Assembly: GCF_019396345.1 (NCBI RefSeq)
Contig: NZ_JAHKRM010000012.1
Coordinates: forward strand, 248,001 to 312,000
DNA from: Nonomuraea guangzhouensis
GTDB taxonomy: Bacteria > Actinomycetota > Actinomycetes > Streptosporangiales > Streptosporangiaceae
Length of the DNA stretch: 64,000 bases
Direction: 5' to 3'
This document shows, piece after piece, positions 32,499-41,593 of the stretch. The notes below the pieces were generated by a model. That model searched no databases and was not told where the DNA came from. It worked only from the letters and a program-made list of their open reading frames with translations. A program made the translations under genes and the position numbers. The stretch's first letter is position 1. The number at the start of each line of letters is the position of its first letter.

Positions 32499-34901
32499 AT
32501 GACGGGCCCGAGCGTCGTCATCATCGGCGCGGGTGTGGTCGGCGCGGCTCTGGCCGACGAGCTGTCCGCCCGCGGCTGGACCGGCGTCACAGTCGTCGAT
32601 CAGGGAGACGTGCCCGCCACCGGCGGTTCCTCCTCCCATGCCCCAGGTCTGGTGTTCCAGATCAACGGATCGAAGACCATGACCGAGATGGCCCGCTACA
32701 CCGTCGAGAAGTTCGTCGAGCTCGACAGCTTCCTCCAGGTGGGCGGGCTCGAGGTGGCCACCACCCCCGAGCGGCTCGCCGAGCTGCGGCGCCGCCACGG
32801 CTGGGCCACCTCCTGGGGGATCGAGGCCCACCTGCTCTCGCCGGAGGAGAGCGTGGCCAAGCACTCCCTCCTCGACCGCGACAAGGTGCTCGGCGGCCTG
32901 TTCATCCCCACCGACGGGCTGGCCAAGGCGGTCAAGGCGGTCGACGCGCAGCTCGCGCGGGCACAGGAGCGCGGCGTGCGGGTGCTCGCCAGGCACGAGG
33001 TGCTGGACATCAGGAGCGAGGGCGGCCGGGTCAGCGCGGTGGTGACCGACCGGGGCGAGATCTCCGCCGACATCGTGGTGTGCTGCGCCGGGATCTGGGG
33101 CCCGCGGGTCGCCCGCATGGCCGGGATGGAGCTGCCGCTCACCCCGCTCGCCCACCAGCTGGCCTGGACCGGGCAGGTCCCCGACCTGGCGGGCCAGACC
33201 GTCGAGGCCTCCCGGCCGATCCTCCGCCACCAGGACGCCGACCTGTACTACCGCGAGCGCTACGACACGCTCGGCATCGGCTACTACGGTCACCGGCCCA
33301 TGCCGATCAGCTCCGACGACATCCTGTCCGTCGAGGCCGCCGAGGTGATGCCGTCCGTGCTCACCTTCACCCCCGACGACTTCGCCGAAGCCTGGACGCA
33401 GACCCGGGACCTGCTCCCGTCCACCCGCTCGGCCAAGGTGGAGGACGGCATCAACGGGCTGTTCTCCTTCACCAGCGACCACCTGCCGCTGATGGGCGAG
33501 TCTCGCGAGGTCGAGGGCTTCTGGGTGGCCGAGGCCGTCTGGGTCACCCACTCCGCCGGAGTCGGCCGGGCGATGGCCGAATGGCTGGTCGACGGCCAGT
33601 GCACGACGTTCGACCTGCATGAGTGCGACGTCAACCGGTTCGAGCCGCACCAGCTCGCGCCCGACTACGTGCGGGCCCGCGGCTGCCAGAACTACGTCGA
33701 GGTCTATGACATCATCCACCCGCTCCAGCCGATGGAGGAGCCCCGCCCGCTGCGTACCAGCCCGTTCCACCCCCGGCAGCGGGAGCTCGGCGCGGCCTTC
33801 CTGGAGGCGTCGGGCTGGGAGCGCCCGCAGTGGTACGACGCCAACGCCCCGCTGCTGCAGGGCCGCGACATCCCCACGCCGGGAGACTGGGCGGCGCGGT
33901 ACTGGTCGCCCATCGTCGGCGCGGAGGCCCAGGCCACCCGCGAGAGCGTCGCCATGTACGACATGACCGCGCTCAAGCGCCTGGAGGTCAGCGGCCCGGG
34001 AGCCGTCGCCTTCCTGCAGCGCCTCACCACCGGCAACGTGGACAAGTCTGTCGGCTCCGTGACGTACTGCCTGCTGCTCAACGCCGACGGCGGCATCCGC
34101 AGCGACGTCACCGTGGCCCGCCTCGGCCCGCAGGAGTTCCAGGTCGGTGCCAACGGCAACCTCGACCTCGACTGGTTCGACCGGCACCGGCCCGCCGACG
34201 TGTTCATCCGGGACCTCACCCCGGGAACCTGCTGCATCGGCCTGTGGGGGCCCAGGGCCCGCGACCTCGTCCAGCCGCTGACCACCGCCGACCTGACCGC
34301 GCTGCGCTACTTCCGCGGCACCCGCGCCTACCTCGGCAACGTGCCGGTCACCATGCTCCGCCTGTCCTACGTCGGCGAGCTCGGCTGGGAGATCTACACC
34401 ACCGCGGACATGGGCCTCAAGCTGTGGGACACCCTGTGGGAGGCGGGCCAGGACCACGGCGTCATCGCCGCCGGCCGGGGCGCCTTCACCAGCCTGCGCC
34501 TGGAGAAGGGCTACCGCTCCTTCGGCACCGACATGACCTTCGAGCACGACCCGTACGAGGCGGGTGTCGGGTTCGCCGTCAAGCTGGACAAGGGCGACTT
34601 CATCGGCCGCGAGGCGCTGCTCGCCCGCAAGGAGTCGGTCGGCCGCCGCCTCGCCTGCCTGCTCACCGACGAGGTCGTCATGGGCCGGGAGCCGGTGTAC
34701 GACGGCGAGCGGCCGGTCGGCTACGTCACCAGCGCCGCCTACGGATACACGATCGGCAGAGGGATCGCCTACGCGTGGCTGCCCGCCGCGCTCGCCGACC
34801 CCGGCCAGGCCGTCCAGGTCGGCTACTTCGACCGGCGGGTGGACGCCGTCGTGGCCGAGGAGCCCCTGTTCGACCCGGCGATGACCCGGCTGCGCGGTTA
34901 G
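32499..34901 (+). CDS. Dimethylglycine oxidase/dehydrogenase-like flavoprotein with GcvT domain
   Basis: 800 residues from the ATG five bases after GGAGG. The N-terminal DAO fold begins VVIIGAGVVGAALADEL; GGSSSHAPGLVFQINGSKTM (around 42-61) contains the His (about 47) that in dimethylglycine oxidases is covalently joined to FAD. A FAO_M linker domain (about 370-425) is followed by GcvT folate-binding domains (about 430-720, 725-800), with YDMTALKRLEVSGPGAVAFL and GELGWEIYT. It demethylates dimethylglycine, passing the methyl group to tetrahydrofolate; sarcosine is an alternative substrate. Single-gene unit with its own operator; no separate sarcosine oxidase is in the window. Confidence 0.9.
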   Translation: MTGPSVVIIGAGVVGAALADELSARGWTGVTVVDQGDVPATGGSSSHAPGLVFQINGSKTMTEMARYTVEKFVELDSFLQVGGLEVATTPERLAELRRRHGWATSWGIEAHLLSPEESVAKHSLLDRDKVLGGLFIPTDGLAKAVKAVDAQLARAQERGVRVLARHEVLDIRSEGGRVSAVVTDRGEISADIVVCCAGIWGPRVARMAGMELPLTPLAHQLAWTGQVPDLAGQTVEASRPILRHQDADLYYRERYDTLGIGYYGHRPMPISSDDILSVEAAEVMPSVLTFTPDDFAEAWTQTRDLLPSTRSAKVEDGINGLFSFTSDHLPLMGESREVEGFWVAEAVWVTHSAGVGRAMAEWLVDGQCTTFDLHECDVNRFEPHQLAPDYVRARGCQNYVEVYDIIHPLQPMEEPRPLRTSPFHPRQRELGAAFLEASGWERPQWYDANAPLLQGRDIPTPGDWAARYWSPIVGAEAQATRESVAMYDMTALKRLEVSGPGAVAFLQRLTTGNVDKSVGSVTYCLLLNADGGIRSDVTVARLGPQEFQVGANGNLDLDWFDRHRPADVFIRDLTPGTCCIGLWGPRARDLVQPLTTADLTALRYFRGTRAYLGNVPVTMLRLSYVGELGWEIYTTADMGLKLWDTLWEAGQDHGVIAAGRGAFTSLRLEKGYRSFGTDMTFEHDPYEAGVGFAVKLDKGDFIGREALLARKESVGRRLACLLTDEVVMGREPVYDGERPVGYVTSAAYGYTIGRGIAYAWLPAALADPGQAVQVGYFDRRVDAVVAEEPLFDPAMTRLRG

Positions 34902-34953
34902 GAGACGACACACCCCCGTACGGCCCGGCAGCTTGTCGTGTTAGTTTTTATAC

Positions 34954-36249
34954 GTGTATAGAAACTCGTGGGTCGTAGGGGTGCTCGCGTTCGCGGTGGC
35001 CGTGGGAACTCTCCAGATGACCGTCGTCGTGCCACTGTTACCCGGCCTCGGACAGCAGCTCCACGCCCCGTCCACCACCGTCTCGTGGACGCTCACCGCC
35101 GGGCTGCTGTCCGGCGCGGTCTCGATACCGCTGCTGTCGCGGCTCGGCGACATGTACGGCCGGCGCACGGTGTCCCTGGTCGCCCTAGGGCTGCTCGTCG
35201 CCGGTTCGGCGCTCGGCGCCCTGGCGGGCACGCTGCCGCTGCTCATCATCGGCCGGGTGCTGCAGGGCACGGCCGCGCCGCTGCTCCCGCTGGCCATGGG
35301 CCTGGTCAGGCAGGTGGTGCCCGGCAACCGGCTGCCGAGCGCGATCGGGGTGCTCAGCGCCACCATCGGCGTCGGGAGCGGCGGCGGCATGATCCTCGCC
35401 GGGCTGCTGGACGGGAACCACCGGACGGTGTTCTGGACGCTGACCGGGCTGGCCGCCCTGAGCTTCGTCCTGGTGGCGGCCGTTGTGCGGGAGGCACCCG
35501 CGCGCGGATCAGGACGGCCGGACCTGATCGGGGCGGCGCTGGTCGCGGTGTGGCTCGTCTGCCTGCTGCTGGCCATCACCAAGGGCGGGGCCTGGGGCTG
35601 GACCTCGCCGCCGACGCTGGGCCTGTTCGCCGCAGCGGTGGTGGTGGCGGTGGTGTGGGTCGTGACCGCCCGCCGTACCGCGTCGCCGTTGATCGAGATC
35701 CCCATGCTGCTGCACCGGGGGACGGTGGGGGCGACCGTGGCATCGTTCCTGCTGGGGTTCGCGCTGTTCGCCGCCATCACGACGGTGTCGGCAGTGGCCC
35801 AGGGCGCGCTCGGGGCCTCGGTGCTGCAGGTCGGGATCTACCTGCTGCCGACGACGGTGCTGATGCTCGTCGTCTCGGTGCTCGCGGGCCCCCTGATGCG
35901 CCGGTTCACCGCATCCACGCTCGTGGCGGGCGGCTCCGCCCTGGTGACGGCCGCCGCCCTGTGGCTGGCGGTGTCCAGGTCGTCGAGCGCGGACCTGTAC
36001 GGAGCGGCGACGCTGCTGGGACTCGGCATCGGCCTCGGCTACGCGGCGCTCGGAACGATGGCCGTCGAGCACGTGGAGCCCGCCAAGACCGCGGCGGCCG
36101 GAGGGGTGAACGCGCTGGTCAGGGTCGTGGGCAGCAGCGTGGCCGGGGCGGTGGGGGCGGCGGTGCTGTCGAGCGGGGGCGCCGGGTGGACCTTCGGCGT
36201 CGCGGCCGGCGCGGCCCTGCTGGCAGCCTTCTTCGCCTACCTTGGGTGA
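34954..36249 (+). CDS. MFS transporter (drug/H+ antiporter type)
   Basis: 431 residues with about 12 membrane segments. SRLGDMYGRRTVSLVALGLLV (loop 2-3, motif A, split as SRLGDMYGRR and TVSLVALGLL), GRVLQGTAAPLLPLAMGLVR and IGVLSATIGVGSGGGMI match the EmrB/QacA-like drug antiporter subfamily. The start is uncertain: GTG at 34954 has no clear ribosome site and the GTG at 34981 is possible; TTATAC just upstream could belong to a leaderless promoter. It is not linked by operator or spacing to the betaine genes, although an export role for a betaine-cycle product cannot be excluded. Confidence 0.85.
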   Translation: MYRNSWVVGVLAFAVAVGTLQMTVVVPLLPGLGQQLHAPSTTVSWTLTAGLLSGAVSIPLLSRLGDMYGRRTVSLVALGLLVAGSALGALAGTLPLLIIGRVLQGTAAPLLPLAMGLVRQVVPGNRLPSAIGVLSATIGVGSGGGMILAGLLDGNHRTVFWTLTGLAALSFVLVAAVVREAPARGSGRPDLIGAALVAVWLVCLLLAITKGGAWGWTSPPTLGLFAAAVVVAVVWVVTARRTASPLIEIPMLLHRGTVGATVASFLLGFALFAAITTVSAVAQGALGASVLQVGIYLLPTTVLMLVVSVLAGPLMRRFTASTLVAGGSALVTAAALWLAVSRSSSADLYGAATLLGLGIGLGYAALGTMAVEHVEPAKTAAAGGVNALVRVVGSSVAGAVGAAVLSSGGAGWTFGVAAGAALLAAFFAYLG

Positions 36250-36281
36250 CTCTGCTCCCGCAGGACCTCCCCGCACACCAA

Positions 36282-36309
36282 GACCCCGCCCGGCACGCCC
36301 GGCGGGGTC
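36282..36309. terminator. Bidirectional hairpin between convergent genes
   Basis: GACCCCGCC (36282-36290) pairs with GGCGGGGTC (36301-36309) around a ten-base loop between the MFS stop and the stop of the convergent sigma-partner gene. Confidence 0.7.
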
Positions 36310-36324
36310 GTGGTGCAGTGGCCC

Positions 36325-37188
36325 CTATCGGGGAGGCTGGTCCGTCCAGCCGGCGGTGACCCAGATGAATCTGTTGCCGAACGACACGCTTCCGTCGTTG
36401 CCGGTGAGGTAATTGGCGCGCGTCACTTGAGCGGTCTCGGGATCGACGACCAACTTGACCTCCCACTCAAAATCAGGATGGGGGAACCGCAGTTCCTGCC
36501 CGCCTTCGACCGCGCCCATGCTCTCGACTCCCGGAATCGTGGCGAGCGCCCGGAACGCCGCTGAACGGACCTCTGGCGGCGTCGGCAGCTCCGAGATCAG
36601 CGTGACAAGTGAGAAGAGCGGGTCACCGCGCTGCTCAGATGCGGTCATGGCGCCGTCACGCCCCTGAAGCCCGGCGAGCCGCGCCTTCAACGCCTCGGGA
36701 TCTGTCGGCAGCCTTTCGAGGTCCTCAATGCTCACTTCGGCTCCCTTGAGCCTGAGCGGGGCCGGGTCTGCTACGACGACGCCGGGAGGTTCCTCCGGCT
36801 CGCCGATGGACCAGCGCCGGCCGTCGCGCGCGGTCCAGCTCTCCCGACGCAGGTTGTCCCCGTCCCGCATCTCACGTGTGACGTGCCAATAGGTACCGGA
36901 GCCTTGGGGCGTGCGTTCCGCGCTGACAGCGGCCATGAGCAGCACCTCCCTGCCTGAGGTGGGTGCGCCGACGGGCGTGATCACGCCCGTGACGAGCACG
37001 GCGACGACCGCCGCGGCGGCGGTGGCCAGGGTGAGCGCGGGTACGAGCCACCCGGTCCGCCGCCCGCGGCCTCGCATCCTGTCCTGGAGCCGTTGAGGCC
37101 GCGGGGCGGGCAACGGACGGTCATCGTCCCCGACGATCTCCGCGCGAGCCGCCATGGCGTCGCGGAGCCGATCTTCGATGCTGTTCAT
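36325..37188 (-). CDS. Membrane partner of an ECF sigma factor (CU044_5270-family protein)
   Basis: 287 residues from the ATG overlapping the sigma-factor stop (ATGA). A short cytoplasmic N-terminus (NSIEDRLRDAMAARAE) leads to a single membrane helix near residues 50-70 (WLVPALTLATAAAAVVAVLV), then an extracytoplasmic part with YWHVTREMRDGDNLRRESW, typical of CU044_5270 proteins. Many such genes follow SigE-like sigma genes. Known: function unproven. I infer an anti-sigma or signal-sensing role from coupling and topology, but no zinc-binding anti-sigma motif is visible. Confidence 0.75.
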   Translation of the reverse strand: MNSIEDRLRDAMAARAEIVGDDDRPLPAPRPQRLQDRMRGRGRRTGWLVPALTLATAAAAVVAVLVTGVITPVGAPTSGREVLLMAAVSAERTPQGSGTYWHVTREMRDGDNLRRESWTARDGRRWSIGEPEEPPGVVVADPAPLRLKGAEVSIEDLERLPTDPEALKARLAGLQGRDGAMTASEQRGDPLFSLVTLISELPTPPEVRSAAFRALATIPGVESMGAVEGGQELRFPHPDFEWEVKLVVDPETAQVTRANYLTGNDGSVSFGNRFIWVTAGWTDQPPR

Positions 37189-37727
37189 GCGTTGTCTCCC
37201 AGTTCGCGAAGGAGCTTGGCCAGGGCTCGGGCGGTCATGGACCTGACGGTGCTCTGCCTGACGCGCATGACCTCGGCGATCTCGGCGTCGGACAGGTCGA
37301 GGTAGAAGCGCATCACCAGGGCCTCTCGCTGGCGCCGCGGCAGGCGGGCCAGGGCGCGCAGCACCTCCCGCCGCGACTCCCCGATCAGGGCGGCGGTCTC
37401 CGCCGAGTCGGCCAGTCCCGCGACCGGCTCGGCCCGTCGCAGCGCGACCGCCCGGCGGCGAAGGACCGACCGGGAAGCATTGAGCACGCACGTCCTGACA
37501 TAAGCGATCGTCGTGACTCCCGGCCGCCACCTGTCATGAAGCCGGGCGAACACGTCCTGCACCACGTCTTCGGCCGTCTCCTGGTCGCCGACGAGCAGCA
37601 CCGCGAACCGCACAAGACTGAGCCGATGCTCGCGATAGAAGGCGACCAGCTCAGCGTCAGGGGATGCGGCCGGCGAAGCGGACACCCTCACTGCCGGCTC
37701 CGCCAGCCGCAACATTTCACTGTCCAT
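37185..37727 (-). CDS. ECF sigma factor (SigE family)
   Basis: 180 residues. Region 2 (about 28-90): FYREHRLSLVRFAVLLVGD then AEDVVQDVFARLHDRW, a typical -10 recognition helix. Region 4 (about 125-175): LPRRQREALVMRFYLDLSD then AEIAEVMRVRQSTVRSM, the helix-turn-helix. No SnoaL-like C-terminal extension, so not ECF41. It is co-transcribed with its membrane partner. No matching promoter could be identified in front of itself. Confidence 0.9.
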   Translation of the reverse strand: MDSEMLRLAEPAVRVSASPAASPDAELVAFYREHRLSLVRFAVLLVGDQETAEDVVQDVFARLHDRWRPGVTTIAYVRTCVLNASRSVLRRRAVALRRAEPVAGLADSAETAALIGESRREVLRALARLPRRQREALVMRFYLDLSDAEIAEVMRVRQSTVRSMTARALAKLLRELGDNA

Positions 37728-37805
37728 GCACTATGAACGCGCACCCCTACTGATCCGCTGCTCCGCCACGTCGAAATGATTTCGCCGATCTACGGGCCGG
37801 CTTGG

Positions 37806-38378
37806 TCATTCCGGTTCGGGGAGATCGAAAGGAGGACCGAGCGGGGGGTCGGTGGCCAGGTTGAGTGCGGCGGCGAGGATGGTGAGGACCTGGCTCATGG
37901 CCTCGGGCGCGAACTCGTAGTCACCACGCCGCCGCTGTTTGATCAGCCTGGCGCTCTGCAGCGCGCGCAGGTGGTGATAGAGCTGGCCACTCGTGCTCTG
38001 CTCGCCGTCTCCGCCAAGGGCTTCCTGGAGGTCGGCCCGGCTGCACCGGCCCTGCCGTACGAGTGCGCCGAGCAGCGCCAGCCGCGGCTGGCTGCCGAGA
38101 GACTCCAGGATGTCGGCGACCGGCGCCCAGTCGGCCGACATCAACTCCGCGAGAGGGAGCTCCCTGGCCCAGAACCTCTCACCGTCGGGCAGCCGTACGG
38201 CTCCGACGTAGCCGACTGTCCCGGATCCGTTGTCCTTCTCCGCCTGGCGGCGCATCTCATGGATCACCCCCATGAGGGACGGCGACTCCGGTGGGCGTCG
38301 CGGCGGGCCGGCGGGGTCGGCCAGCCCCTCCAGACGGGCGATCCGGGCCTCGAGCTCGGCGAATCTTTCCTCGCTCAT
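37806..38378 (-). CDS. Winged-helix regulator, ArsR-like
   Basis: 190 residues. The N-terminal 35 residues form a short coiled coil (ERFAELEARIARLEGL). The C-terminal half (about 85-160) is a winged helix: DWAPVADILESLGSQPRLAL, CSRADLQEAL, and TSGQLYHHLRALQSARLI, the recognition helix, then a YEFAPEAM wing. No Cys/His metal-site pattern of classical ArsR sensors is visible. A palindrome sits in front of the gene and may be its own operator. Upstream is the minus-strand permease gene, so target genes may include the ABC-2 locus. Confidence 0.82.
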   Translation of the reverse strand: MSEERFAELEARIARLEGLADPAGPPRRPPESPSLMGVIHEMRRQAEKDNGSGTVGYVGAVRLPDGERFWARELPLAELMSADWAPVADILESLGSQPRLALLGALVRQGRCSRADLQEALGGDGEQSTSGQLYHHLRALQSARLIKQRRRGDYEFAPEAMSQVLTILAAALNLATDPPLGPPFDLPEPE

Positions 38379-38405
38379 CGCGCTCTCCTACGTTTTTCCA
38401 TAATT

Positions 38406-38417
38406 ACGATATAGCGT
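38406..38417. promoter_or_regulatory. Probable operator of the ArsR-like gene
   Basis: ACGATATAGCGT is a near-perfect 12-base palindrome (one mismatched pair) 28 bases before the regulator ATG. It lies in an AT-rich patch that is also suitable as a -10 box on the minus strand. Autoregulation is inferred. Confidence 0.4.
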
Positions 38418-38457
38418 AGAAGGCTGACTTGGGCATGGCAAGGGGCCCTCCGCCCCT

Positions 38458-39990
38458 TCAGGTGAGCGGAGCTTTCCTGCGGTGTACGGCCATCGCCGCC
38501 CCGAGGGCGAGCGCGGCATAGGCGCAGGTCACGGCCAAACCTGCCCATGGCGGGAGCGGGTAATAGCCCCCGATCAGTGACTGGTCCACGTCCACATGCG
38601 CGTATGTGGGGACGCTCTGCGTGATCGCGAACCCGGCGGCCGGGGTGATCGCCAGCAGCCATGGCAGCACGCCCGCGGTCGCCAGCAGGTACGGCACGAC
38701 GACCAGCGCGACGGCCAGCCCGATGGCGACGACGGCCCGCTTGACCAGCGCGGCCAGGCCCAGAGCCAGCACGGCGGTGACCGCGGTCAGCGCCGCGTAG
38801 CCGACGATCACCCGCAGCTCGGTGCCCAGGGTGATCGGCTGAATCGGGTTCTGGTTGGCACGCAACATCGCCAGGCCGACAGGGACCACGGCCCCCGAGG
38901 TCACCAGCCCCGCCACGAACGCGACCGCGCCGACCACCACGGCCTTTGCCGCCAGCAGCCGCGCCGTCAGCAGCCGCGCCGGCTGCGGCTCGGCCGGCGG
39001 GCCGGTCCCGATCAGCCGGCGCCGGTGTTCCGCCGTGAAGAACGTGACCGCCACCACGAGCACCAGGATCAGCCCCACGGCCCCGCCGATCAGCATGAGG
39101 TCGGCGCGCAGGCCGCCCCCCGCCGTGGCGGGCCCGATGTCACCGGTCCCGGTCACGATGAGCTTGTCGCCGGACTCGACCACCCCGCCCGGGTGATGCG
39201 GGGTCTTGCCGTCGGACTCCATGGCGACGCCGACGTCGTCGCGGCGCCACGAACCTTTCGCGCCCTGCACCGTGATCTGGTCGAAGGTGGCGGTGGCCTG
39301 CGCGAAAGCTTCCGCCATCGTCCACACCGCGCCTGGCGAGGCGGCGAACAGCCCGATCTCGGCCGTCTCCGGCAGCCCGGTCAGCTCGACCGTGCTGACC
39401 TCGGTCCACGCCTTGCCGTCGTCCGACTCGTAGCCGGTGATGGTGTCGCCCGACCTGGTCAGCCGCAGCCACTGGGGGCCGTTGTGCGGACCGCCGGGCA
39501 CGTCATGGGTGAAGTTGTACTGCATCCGCACGCCGTGATAGCCGGTGAGCATGACGGCGGCGTACGGTGTGCCCTGCTTGAGGCTCTGCCTGACCAGGAG
39601 CCCGGCCTTCGCCCATGGCACCACTCCCTCCTTGACGTTACGCACCCCGGGCACGACGTCCGGCAGCCGAATCTGCCCGGTCATGTCCGACACCCGGGCG
39701 GTGATGCTGCCGTTCCCCTTGAGCGGCTGGTGCACGAAGTAGTACCTGTCGTTCACCGCCGTGCCATCGGGCCCCACCAAAGGCGCCGGGCAGGCACCCT
39801 CGCCCTTCCCGGTCACGCAGGTGGTGCGGGCGCCCCCGGCGATCAGCAGTCCGAGCGACACGGTGACCAGCACGGAGGCCGCCATAGTGATCATCCAGCC
39901 GCGCGCGGAGCGGAACCTGGTCCACTCCCCGCGCAGCGACTGGAGGAAGCTGGCCCGTTGGCCGGCTCGGTGAGGCGTGAATGAACTCAT
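38458..39990 (-). CDS. ABC-2-type permease with large extracellular laminin-G/DUF1349-like domain (copy 1)
   Basis: 510 residues from the ATG that follows promoter dyad A. The N-terminus SLRGEWTRFRSARGW leads into the first membrane helix (about 30-52). A non-membrane part of about 230 residues follows, with YYFVHQPLKGNGSITARVSD, VVPWAKAGLLVRQS, YHGVRMQYNF and AEIGLFAASPG, the beta-sandwich pattern of DUF1349/laminin-G-like domains. Five or six helices then end in PPWAGLAVTCAYAAL. The whole plan repeats in the gene at 41590. No ATPase gene is adjacent; it may use the ATPase at 43083. Confidence 0.8.
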   Translation of the reverse strand: MSSFTPHRAGQRASFLQSLRGEWTRFRSARGWMITMAASVLVTVSLGLLIAGGARTTCVTGKGEGACPAPLVGPDGTAVNDRYYFVHQPLKGNGSITARVSDMTGQIRLPDVVPGVRNVKEGVVPWAKAGLLVRQSLKQGTPYAAVMLTGYHGVRMQYNFTHDVPGGPHNGPQWLRLTRSGDTITGYESDDGKAWTEVSTVELTGLPETAEIGLFAASPGAVWTMAEAFAQATATFDQITVQGAKGSWRRDDVGVAMESDGKTPHHPGGVVESGDKLIVTGTGDIGPATAGGGLRADLMLIGGAVGLILVLVVAVTFFTAEHRRRLIGTGPPAEPQPARLLTARLLAAKAVVVGAVAFVAGLVTSGAVVPVGLAMLRANQNPIQPITLGTELRVIVGYAALTAVTAVLALGLAALVKRAVVAIGLAVALVVVPYLLATAGVLPWLLAITPAAGFAITQSVPTYAHVDVDQSLIGGYYPLPPWAGLAVTCAYAALALGAAMAVHRRKAPLT

Positions 39991-40013
39991 GCCGACGGTT
40001 GTACGCGGCACCC

Positions 40014-40054
40014 GGTCCCAGCCGGGTCGCGGCGGCTGCGACCTAGCTGGAACC
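40014..40054. promoter_or_regulatory. 41-bp promoter dyad A
   Basis: Arms GGTCCCAGCCGGGTC and GACCTAGCTGGAACC (12 of 15 pairs) around an 11-base spacer, 24 bases before the permease ATG. The flanking 90 bases match dyad B at 44054. Likely binding site of the response regulator encoded to its right. Confidence 0.7.
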
Positions 40055-40141
40055 GGGGGTCTGGCATCGTTGACCCATGGCACCTCGACCCGGCGGCCGG
40101 TCCGGCCGCCCCGCCCGTACGACGACCGGTGGTGAGTGGCG

Positions 40142-40804
40142 GTGAGGGTCCTCGTCGTCGAGGACTTCGAGGTCCTCGCCCGCTCCATCGGAACCGGGCT
40201 GCGCCGCGAGGGCATGGCTGTCGACGTCGTCCTGGACGGGACCGACGCCCTCGACCGCCTGGCCCTCACCCGCTACGACGTGGTGATCCTCGACCGCGAC
40301 CTGCCCGGCGTGCACGGGGACGAGATCTGCCGGCGCCTGGCCCACGGCCGCTGCGAGACCCGTGTACTGATGCTCACCGCCTCCGGCACGATCGAGGACC
40401 GGGTCGACGGGCTCAGTCTCGGTGCCGACGACTACCTGCCCAAGCCGTTCGCGTTCGCCGAACTGGTCGCCCGCGTCCGTGCCCTGGCCCGCCGCGCCAC
40501 CCCGCCGCTGCCGCCCACCCTGGCCTGCGGGGACATCACCCTCGATCCGGCCCGCCGTACCGCGTTCCGGGCCGGGCGGCGCCTTGAGCTGAGCCCCAGG
40601 GAATTCGGCCTGCTCGAATGCCTGCTCGCCGTGCCGGGCCTGGTCATCTCCGCCGAAGAGCTGCTCGAGCGGGTCTGGGACGAGGCCGCCGACCCCTTCA
40701 GCAGTGCCGTCAAGCACACCATGCACCGGTTGCGGGCCAAGCTGGGCGACCCGCCCGTGATCGAGACCATCCGCGAAGGCGGCTACCGCATCGGACCGTC
40801 CTGA
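40142..40804 (+). CDS. OmpR-family response regulator
   Basis: 220 residues from GTG at 40142 (GGTGAG five bases upstream); GTG at 40136 is also possible. Receiver domain 1-115: acidic pocket VVEDFEVL (Glu7-Asp8), phospho-acceptor Asp51 (VVILDRDLPG), Thr78 (LMLTASG) and Lys101 (YLPKPFAF). C-terminal winged helix about 125-220: LELSPREFGLLECLL, SSAVKHTMHRLRAKLGDP, GGYRIGPS. The cognate kinase is not adjacent but 3.4 kb away (44159). Its promoter region has dyad A, so it is probably autoregulated and controls the divergent permease. Confidence 0.92.
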   Translation: MRVLVVEDFEVLARSIGTGLRREGMAVDVVLDGTDALDRLALTRYDVVILDRDLPGVHGDEICRRLAHGRCETRVLMLTASGTIEDRVDGLSLGADDYLPKPFAFAELVARVRALARRATPPLPPTLACGDITLDPARRTAFRAGRRLELSPREFGLLECLLAVPGLVISAEELLERVWDEAADPFSSAVKHTMHRLRAKLGDPPVIETIREGGYRIGPS

Positions 40805-40816
40805 CCTCACGAAAGC

Positions 40817-41593
40817 TCAGGCGTCACGCAGCCGCAGCGCCAGCGCTCCGGCGACAAGCGCGGCAGCGGCCCAGGCGGCGAGGATGCCGAGACCTGCCCA
40901 CGGGCTGACGGGCAGGTTGTGGAGATCGGTGGTGGCCTGGATGGCCAGCCCGGCGCTCATGGGCCCGATCTGCTGAAGCAGGCGCCGCCAGTGCGGATCG
41001 CCGATCGCCTGGGAGAGGATGGGGAACAGGTAGAGCAGGCCGAGGACGACCCCGATACTGGCCGCGGAGTCCCGTGCGACTGCGGCGACGCCGAGGCTGA
41101 GCAGGGCGATCAGCGCCAGGTAGAGGATCGATCCGACGGCCGCACGCAGCGTGGGCCCGTCGGCCAGGGTCAAGGGCGGGTAGCCGTGGTCAGCGGTGAA
41201 GCCGTGGCCGGGCAGGATGAGCCGCCCCGCCAGCAGCGACCCGAGAACCGCGACGGTCCCGGCCGCGGCCACGACGCCGGTGAGGGTGACGGCTTTGGCC
41301 GCGAGGACGGTGCCCCGGTGCGGCATGGCCGCCAGGGTGGTACGGATGAAGCCCGAGCCGTACTCGCGGCTGATGACCAGCACGGCCAGGATGGCGACCA
41401 GCGCCTGGCCCAGCGTGACGCCGGTGAGGCTGAGTTCGGTCGTGTCGTAGCCGCAGCCGGCGGCGCCACAGGTCATCACCGCGGTCGCCACGGCGCTCAC
41501 GGCCACGGTCAGCGCGACGGTGCCGAGCAGCAGCCACAGCGAGCCGGCGACCGTCCGCATCTTCGTCCACTCCGCGTGCAGGGCCGCTCTCAT
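40817..41593 (-). CDS. ABC-2-type permease, short form
   Basis: 258 residues with six membrane segments. It starts MRAALHAEWTKMRTVAGS, the same opening seen in both larger permeases, but lacks their extracellular domain. VLVISREYGSGFIRTTLAAMPHRGTVLAAK is present as VLVISREYGSGFIRTTL and MPHRGTVLAAK, typical of ABC-2 drug or lantibiotic-export permeases. Its ATG overlaps the stop of the large permease (ATGA), so three genes (ATPase, large permease, short permease) form one minus-strand operon ending against the convergent response-regulator gene. Confidence 0.85.
   Translation of the reverse strand: MRAALHAEWTKMRTVAGSLWLLLGTVALTVAVSAVATAVMTCGAAGCGYDTTELSLTGVTLGQALVAILAVLVISREYGSGFIRTTLAAMPHRGTVLAAKAVTLTGVVAAAGTVAVLGSLLAGRLILPGHGFTADHGYPPLTLADGPTLRAAVGSILYLALIALLSLGVAAVARDSAASIGVVLGLLYLFPILSQAIGDPHWRRLLQQIGPMSAGLAIQATTDLHNLPVSPWAGLGILAAWAAAALVAGALALRLRDA

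Noticed and set aside
32277..34913. An 878-codon minus-strand frame opposite the DMGO-like gene
   Set aside because: Low-complexity composition and no ribosome site; the plus strand encodes a full flavoprotein with FAD and GcvT motifs.
36325..37188. Zinc-binding anti-sigma factor
   Set aside because: No HxxxCxxC motif in the cytoplasmic segment; the protein is described only as a membrane partner.
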